26,499 nucleotides of DNA, taken from contig CABREZ010000006.1 in assembly GCA_902470035.1 (NCBI GenBank), positions 1 through 26,499 of the forward strand, given 5' to 3'. A program made the position numbers and the translations under genes. Below are positions 22,592 through 26,499 of this stretch, in pieces. A model generated the notes under the pieces. The model had not been told where the DNA came from. It worked only from the letters and a program-made list of their open reading frames with translations, and did not search any database. The first letter of the stretch is position 1. Every line of letters begins with the position of its first letter. The stretch comes from an uncultured Streptococcus sp. GTDB taxonomy: Bacteria; Bacillota; Bacilli; Lactobacillales; Streptococcaceae.

Positions 22592-22607
22592 TGATTATAT
22601 CATATCA
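22592..22607 (-). promoter_or_regulatory. Promoter of the 43-aa toxin-like gene
   Basis: Minus-strand TGATATGATATAATCA with extended -10 TGATATAAT (22594-22602), identical over 16 bases to the facing promoter at 22391-22406. Transcription would begin at about 22587, right at the AGGAGG. A dyad at 22604-22621 covers the region between -10 and -35. Confidence 0.65.
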
Positions 22608-22621
22608 CGGTTTGCCGTGAT
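22604..22621. promoter_or_regulatory. Operator-like dyad in the toxin promoter
   Basis: ATCACGG-TTTG-CCGTGAT is a perfect 7-bp inverted repeat placed between the -10 and the -35 position of the toxin-like gene's promoter. The facing antitoxin promoter lacks it, so a repressor bound here would affect only the toxin. It could instead be a small hairpin. Confidence 0.5.
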
Positions 22622-22663
22622 TATCAATGTTTTTTTTATAACTATTTTTATTTTTTTAATAAC

Positions 22664-22685
22664 AAAAAGAGTGCGTATCGCACTC
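22664..22685 (-). terminator. Terminator of the vicX-side transcript (after the DUF454 gene)
   Basis: GAGTGCG (22669-22675) and CGCACTC (22679-22685) form a perfect 7-bp stem. The minus strand continues into T5G and further T-rich DNA, about 50 bases past the DUF454 gene stop. Confidence 0.8.
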
Positions 22686-22733
22686 CTTTCCCTTGTTTTC
22701 ACGATAGGATTTATGGGCTATTCTTTCTTTATC

Positions 22734-23123
22734 TCATTCTTCTTTATCCGGAATCACTTTGAACAAATAATAGCTTATAAAAATAGTTAATCCCACTAGA
22801 CCTAATTTCACAAACCAAAGTGGAGCCAGGTAAATGGAAATCCCCATCAAAAGGTAAATTTGTAGGATAATTCGTTTTTTCCGCTTCTTAGAGATCGACT
22901 TTGTTTCCCGATAATCTGCTACATACGTTTGGTACAACTTGGTCCCATGTAACCAGTTTTCAAATCGTTGAGAACTTTTTGCAAAACAAGCCATGGCTAA
23001 TAAAAGAAACGGGGTCGTAGGTAAAATCGGTAAAGGAATCCCAATAATCCCTAGTCCTAAGGAAATAAACCCCACTGTCATATACACATATTTCAAACTA
23101 ACTGCTCCTATTCTTCCATTCAT
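22734..23123 (-). CDS. DUF454 (YbaN-like) inner-membrane protein
   Basis: A 129-aa membrane protein of the DUF454/YbaN family. The hallmark is GFISLGLGIIGIPLPILPTTPFLLLAMACFAKSS, split here into GIIGIPLPILPTTPF (about residues 25-39) and LLLAMACFAKSS, followed by the WLHGTKLYQTYVADYRE block and two further membrane segments near the C terminus. Function unknown. The open frame continues 45 codons upstream into repeat copy 4, but those residues are repeat-derived and not family-like; ATG 23123 has AGG about 9 bases upstream. It lies downstream of vicX, separated by the repeat. Confidence 0.85.
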   Translation of the reverse strand: MNGRIGAVSLKYVYMTVGFISLGLGIIGIPLPILPTTPFLLLAMACFAKSSQRFENWLHGTKLYQTYVADYRETKSISKKRKKRIILQIYLLMGISIYLAPLWFVKLGLVGLTIFISYYLFKVIPDKEE

Positions 23124-23150
23124 TTCCAACCTAGAATACTGACCGAAAAG

Positions 23151-23324
23151 AGAGTGGGACAGAAATCGGTCATTCGTTAGAATTCGATTTCGTCGTCCCA
23201 CCTCCGCACAGTTGAGTAGGGCTGTAAAAGCTGATGAATTCAGCGTAGTAGAACCCACTCAACCACTCCGTCTTACTCGACAATCCAAAGACAATTGAGA
23301 AGCTGGAACTTTTGTCCCAGCCTC
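23151..23324 (+). repeat. Composite 174-bp MITE-like repeat, copy 4 (complete)
   Basis: The same length and three-module layout as copy 3. Several base differences include cggtC in module A and GAAGCTGGAAC in module C, which adds A-C mismatches to its terminal hairpin. The element starts 28 bases upstream of the DUF454 start and ends 10 bases from the vicX stop, so it fills the vicX-DUF454 gap and probably terminates or attenuates vicRKX transcription. Confidence 0.9.
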
Positions 23325-23334
23325 TTTTTATCTT

Positions 23335-24144
23335 TTAGATATCTACTAACGGAGTCGCTGTATCCGGAGATGTATCCAACACTTCAAAATCATGACCTAC
23401 TGCCAAATCTGCTCGAGCCAATTGATTGACCATGGTCATATGGGCCAATTCCTTGATATTGTTTTCCTTGGATAAGTGACCCAGATAAATTTTCTTGGTC
23501 TTATTGCCAAGGGTCCGAATCATGGCATCGGCACCATCTTCATTAGAGAGGTGACCTAAATCGGATAAGATCCGTTGCTTTAATCGCCAGGCGTAAGAGC
23601 CTGCCCGTAGGATTTCCACATCATGGTTGGACTCAATCAAATAGCCATCCGCATTTTCAACAATCCCTGCCATCCGATCGCTAACATAGCCTGTATCTGT
23701 CAGCATGACAAAACTCTTTCCATCCTTCATGAAACGATAGAACTGTGGAGCCGCAGCATCATGGCTGACACCAAAACTTTCTACATCCAAATCTCCAAAG
23801 GTTAAGGTCTTGCCCATTTCAAAAAGATGTTTCTGAGAGTCATCGACCTTCCCAAGGTACTTGCTTCTCTCCATGGCCTTCCATGTAGCTTCATTGGCGT
23901 ATAGGTCCATCCCGTATTTACGCGCTAGTACACCAACGCCATGAATGTGATCCGAATGTTCATGTGTAATCAAAATAGCATCAAGATCTTCGGGTTTGCG
24001 ATCAATTTCTGCAAGCAAACCTGTAATCTTCTTCCCAGACAAGCCTGCATCGACTAGAATTTTTTTCTTAGGTGTCTCTAGGTAAAATGAATTACCACTC
24101 GATCCTGAAGCCAAAATACTATACTTAAACCCTTTTTCATCCAT
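23335..24144 (-). CDS. vicX: VicX/YycJ metallo-beta-lactamase-fold protein
   Basis: A 269-aa MBL-fold hydrolase, the third gene of the vicRKX operon. The metal-binding motif HEHSDH is at residues 61-66, with further ligands in TDTGYVSD, NHDVE and LGHLSKENN. YycJ relatives have 5'-to-3' DNA exonuclease activity in Bacillus, and VicX affects biofilm, competence and stress in oral streptococci. It starts 8 bases after vicK. No signal peptide is seen, so it acts in the cytoplasm. Confidence 0.93.
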   Translation of the reverse strand: MDEKGFKYSILASGSSGNSFYLETPKKKILVDAGLSGKKITGLLAEIDRKPEDLDAILITHEHSDHIHGVGVLARKYGMDLYANEATWKAMERSKYLGKVDDSQKHLFEMGKTLTFGDLDVESFGVSHDAAAPQFYRFMKDGKSFVMLTDTGYVSDRMAGIVENADGYLIESNHDVEILRAGSYAWRLKQRILSDLGHLSNEDGADAMIRTLGNKTKKIYLGHLSKENNIKELAHMTMVNQLARADLAVGHDFEVLDTSPDTATPLVDI

Positions 24145-24152
24145 TTGTTTTC

Positions 24153-25499
24153 TTATTCATCCTCATTATCCCATCCATCATCTAGGATAGCATCTTTATC
24201 ATATGGTAGAACAATCGTGAAAGTAGATCCTTTTCCATATTCACTCTTGGCCCAAATAAATCCTTTGTGTTGCTTGATAATTTCCTTCGCAATGGCAAGT
24301 CCTAAGCCAGTCCCACCCTGGGCTCGACTACGTGCCTTATCCACGCGATAAAAGCGGTCAAAAATACGAGGAAGGTCCTTTTTAGGAATCCCTAATCCCT
24401 TATCCGAAATCGAAATAATCAACTGGGCATCCGTTGTTTTCATTCCCACACGAATTTCCCCACCATCTGGGGAATATTTAATGGCGTTATTTAAGATATT
24501 ATCTAAGACCTGCGTCATCTTGTCTGTATCAATTTCAACCCAGACAGGAGAAATGGGATAATCACGAACAATATCATACTTCTTCTCTCCAGCCTGATTT
24601 TTCATCTTATCAAAGCGGTTCAAAATGAAGGTGATAAAGGCTGTAAAGTTGGTCAATTCAACATCCAATTGACTGGTTTCATTATCGATCCTTGAAAGAC
24701 TCAATAAATCCGTCACCATCCGCATCATCCGGTTGGTCTCTGTCAACGATACTTTAACAAATTCTGGTGCAACTGGCTCTGAAATGGCTCCGTCATCCAA
24801 GGCTTCCAAGTAGGATTTGACACTGGTCAGTGGGGTTCGGAGTTCATGACTAACGTTGGATACGAATAAACGACGTTCCCGCTCTTCCTTGTCCTGTTCG
24901 GTTGTGTCATGCAAAACGGCAACTAGACCAGAAATAAAACCAGATTCTCTCCGAATCAAGGCGAAGCGAACCCGTAAAGAGATGTACTCCCCATTTTCAT
25001 CCTGCGAATCGATAGTCAGTTCTGGAACATTGGTAATCAAGTCTCGCAGTTCATACTCTTCACTAATACCAAGCAAATCCAGAATACTGATATTCATGAC
25101 CTCTTCGACCACGACATTAAGTTGTTTGGCAGCCATTTCATTGACCAGGATAATCTGCCCACGACGATTGGTCGCTAAAACCCCATCTGTCATATAGGAA
25201 AGAATACTGGTCAAGCGCTTGGTTTCTTGCTCCAAATTTTCATGCGTCAAACGGATCACTTCTGATAAATCATTGATACTGTTGGAAATCTCTGTCAATT
25301 CAGGACCTCCTTGTAAATCAATAATATCTGAATATTCTCCAGCAATCAAACTCTTAATTTTATCATTCAACAGGCGTAGCTTCATGTTATCCCGACGATT
25401 TTCTAGAATCAGCAAGGCCACCACGATAATAAATCCAAGAGTGAGTAATATAAAAACAAAATTATAAGAGGTCATGACTTCTTTGATGTGATTAATCAT
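24153..25499 (-). CDS. vicK: Sensor histidine kinase VicK (WalK)
   Basis: A 448-aa sensor kinase of the essential cell-wall two-component system. It has the streptococcal architecture: a single membrane segment (about 12-33) with almost no extracellular part, a HAMP linker (about 34-88), a PAS domain (about 95-200), the dimerisation/H-box SNVSHELRTPL with His218, and the ATPase domain (about 320-440) with N box DNILNNAIKYSP, G1 DKGLGI and G2 GGTGLGLAI. Bacillus WalK has two membrane segments and an outer PAS, so this is the shortened form. The start overlaps the vicR stop by 8 bases and vicX follows after 8 bases. Confidence 0.96.
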   Translation of the reverse strand: MINHIKEVMTSYNFVFILLTLGFIIVVALLILENRRDNMKLRLLNDKIKSLIAGEYSDIIDLQGGPELTEISNSINDLSEVIRLTHENLEQETKRLTSILSYMTDGVLATNRRGQIILVNEMAAKQLNVVVEEVMNISILDLLGISEEYELRDLITNVPELTIDSQDENGEYISLRVRFALIRRESGFISGLVAVLHDTTEQDKEERERRLFVSNVSHELRTPLTSVKSYLEALDDGAISEPVAPEFVKVSLTETNRMMRMVTDLLSLSRIDNETSQLDVELTNFTAFITFILNRFDKMKNQAGEKKYDIVRDYPISPVWVEIDTDKMTQVLDNILNNAIKYSPDGGEIRVGMKTTDAQLIISISDKGLGIPKKDLPRIFDRFYRVDKARSRAQGGTGLGLAIAKEIIKQHKGFIWAKSEYGKGSTFTIVLPYDKDAILDDGWDNEDE

Positions 25500-26193
25500 T
25501 GTTTCTCATATAGTAACCGACACCGCGGCGCGTTAAAATATACTCCGGACGGCCTGGAATATCTTCGATTTTTTCACGCAAACGTCGAATCGTTACGTCC
25601 ACTGTCCGAACATCACCAAAATAATCGTAGCCCCAGACTGTTTCCAGCAAATGCTCACGGGTCATGACTTGGCCTACATGGGTCGCCAAGTGATAGAGCA
25701 ACTCAAATTCGCGATGGGTCAACTCGAGCTCTTTGCCTTTTTTCTGAGCAAGGAAGGCATCCGGAATGATTTTCAAATCACCAATCACAATATCTGAATC
25801 TGATGTAGACTCTGCCTGTGATTCTACCTTTAGTTCTGTCCGACGCAACAAAGCTTTTACGCGAGCTTGAAGCTCACGATTTGAGAATGGCTTAGTCACA
25901 TAGTCATCCGCACCAATTTCAAGACCGATGACCTTATCAAATTCTGTATCTTTTGCAGAAAGAACAATAATCGGCACATTACTGGTCTTTCGAATGGTAC
26001 GCGCTACTTCCAAACCATCAATTTCAGGAAGCATGAGGTCCAAGATCAAAATATCTGGGCTCTCAGCTTCGAAAACAGCCAGTGCTTCTTTTCCATCGAA
26101 GGCAGTCAAGACTTCATAGCCTTCTTTGGCCATATTGAATTTTATAATATCCGAAATCGGCTTTTCATCATCTACAACAAGAATTTTCTTCAT
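25492..26193 (-). CDS. vicR: Response regulator VicR (WalR)
   Basis: A 233-aa OmpR/PhoB-class response regulator that controls peptidoglycan hydrolase and envelope genes in streptococci, and is usually essential there. The receiver domain has the acidic pair Asp8-Asp9, phosphoacceptor Asp52 (ILDLMLPEIDG), Ser/Thr in LSAKD and Lys in VTKPF. The winged-helix domain covers about 130-230 (VWGYDYFGDVRTVDVTIRRLREKI). The start at 26193 (MKKILVVDDE) is the family N terminus. The open frame to 26304 crosses the promoter and is not used. TAGGT lies upstream as a modest ribosome binding site. Confidence 0.97.
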   Translation of the reverse strand: MKKILVVDDEKPISDIIKFNMAKEGYEVLTAFDGKEALAVFEAESPDILILDLMLPEIDGLEVARTIRKTSNVPIIVLSAKDTEFDKVIGLEIGADDYVTKPFSNRELQARVKALLRRTELKVESQAESTSDSDIVIGDLKIIPDAFLAQKKGKELELTHREFELLYHLATHVGQVMTREHLLETVWGYDYFGDVRTVDVTIRRLREKIEDIPGRPEYILTRRGVGYYMRNND

Positions 26194-26245
26194 ACATGTA
26201 CCTACTTCTATTTTTTTCTTTGCTTCTTCAGATCTCTGTCCTTTC

Positions 26246-26254
26246 ATTATAGCA
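26246..26254 (-). promoter_or_regulatory. Extended -10 promoter of vicRKX
   Basis: Minus-strand TGCTATAAT is a perfect extended -10, with a transcription start near 26239 and a leader of about 45 nt. An inverted repeat GTTGTG-N19-CACAAC (26312-26342) lies about 70-100 bp upstream. The rest of the gene-free stretch up to the repeat at 26395 shows only AT-rich DNA. Confidence 0.65.
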
Positions 26255-26394
26255 AATTTCTTTGAAAAATGGGAGTTATACTTTGATTTGTAAAGAAAGA
26301 GCAAGAAAAAGGTTGTGCAATAAAAAAAATGATAATCACAACATAGAAGTCACTAAAATAGTGCTTGAATAATTATTTTCAATCCACAAAAAAA

Positions 26395-26499
26395 GAGGCT
26401 GGGACAAAAGTCCTAGCCTCTCAATTATCTTTGGATTGTCGAGTAAGACGCAGTGGTTGAGTGGGCTCTACTACGCTGATTTCATCAGCTTTTACAGCC
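26395..26499 (-). repeat. Composite repeat, copy 5 (cut by window end)
   Basis: An inverted copy: module C hairpin GAGGCTGGGAC-AAAA-GTCCTAGCCTC (26395-26420) comes first, then module B up to TTTTACAGCC where the window ends. Module A is missing only because of the window edge. The last 16 bases equal the first 16 of the window. The 5' partner gene is outside the window. Confidence 0.88.

Noticed and set aside
23124..23258. 45-codon N-terminal extension of the DUF454 frame
   Set aside because: The extension is translated repeat copy 4, has no ribosome binding site, and does not look like the family N terminus, which starts at about 23123.
26194..26304. 37-codon N-terminal extension of VicR
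   Set aside because: It runs through the vicR promoter; response regulators of this class start at MKKILVVDDE.
1..26499. CRISPR array, tRNA or rRNA genes, insertion sequence
   Set aside because: No regularly spaced identical repeats with spacers, no tRNA cloverleaf or rRNA-like stretch, and no transposase was seen; the dispersed repeats are the composite element.

Overview
The window is low-GC chromosomal DNA from a Streptococcus. Nearly every protein is the streptococcal form of its family: VicR with Asp52, VicK with His218 and a single membrane segment, an HprK-Lgt-DUF948-YtxH operon, and the order rnc-smc-HAD-HAD-ftsY next to zwf. A mitis/sanguinis-group oral species fits, but I cannot name the species from sequence alone. 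Most promoters here are extended -10 sites (TGnTATAAT) with a poor -35.

Layout. 1-1700: a cyclase-family hydrolase with a probable MET-box upstream, a PC4/YdbC-type ssDNA-binding protein, and a small unknown protein with a near-consensus promoter. 1714-4520: the two U32-family proteins expected to act together in prephenate-dependent tRNA U34 hydroxylation (TrhP2, then TrhP1), and a small membrane protein. 4619-7208: the hprK-lgt-DUF948-YtxH operon (carbon catabolite control, lipoprotein lipidation, envelope proteins). 7597-10498: PspC-like, SprT-like and Tex. 10618-12478 (+): a translationally coupled operon of a 48-aa protein, a YraQ/UPF0718 permease and a TIGR03943 partner. 12643-14109 (+): zwf. 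14174-21764 (-): rnc-smc-HAD-HAD-ftsY, five overlapping genes for dsRNA processing, chromosome condensation and SRP targeting. 21765-23123: an AT-rich accessory islet. 23335-26193: the vicRKX cell-wall two-component operon.

The most interesting region is the islet at about 22000-22700. It holds an overlooked 43-codon membrane peptide with a perfect ribosome binding site. Facing it is a convergent promoter whose 16-nt core is identical to the peptide's own promoter. The opposing transcript would overlap the peptide's 3' end and stop at a long-looped hairpin with a T-run. This is the architecture of a type I toxin-antitoxin locus. It sits beside an orphan 62-aa phage-type HTH protein and two operator-like dyads.

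A second theme is a 174-bp, three-hairpin, MITE-like repeat with imperfect terminal inverted repeats. There are two complete copies, one solo end-module, and one partial copy at each window edge. All four copies not cut off at the right edge lie directly after stop codons. The two edge copies share a 16-nt overlap, which suggests the sequence was bounded by the repeat itself.
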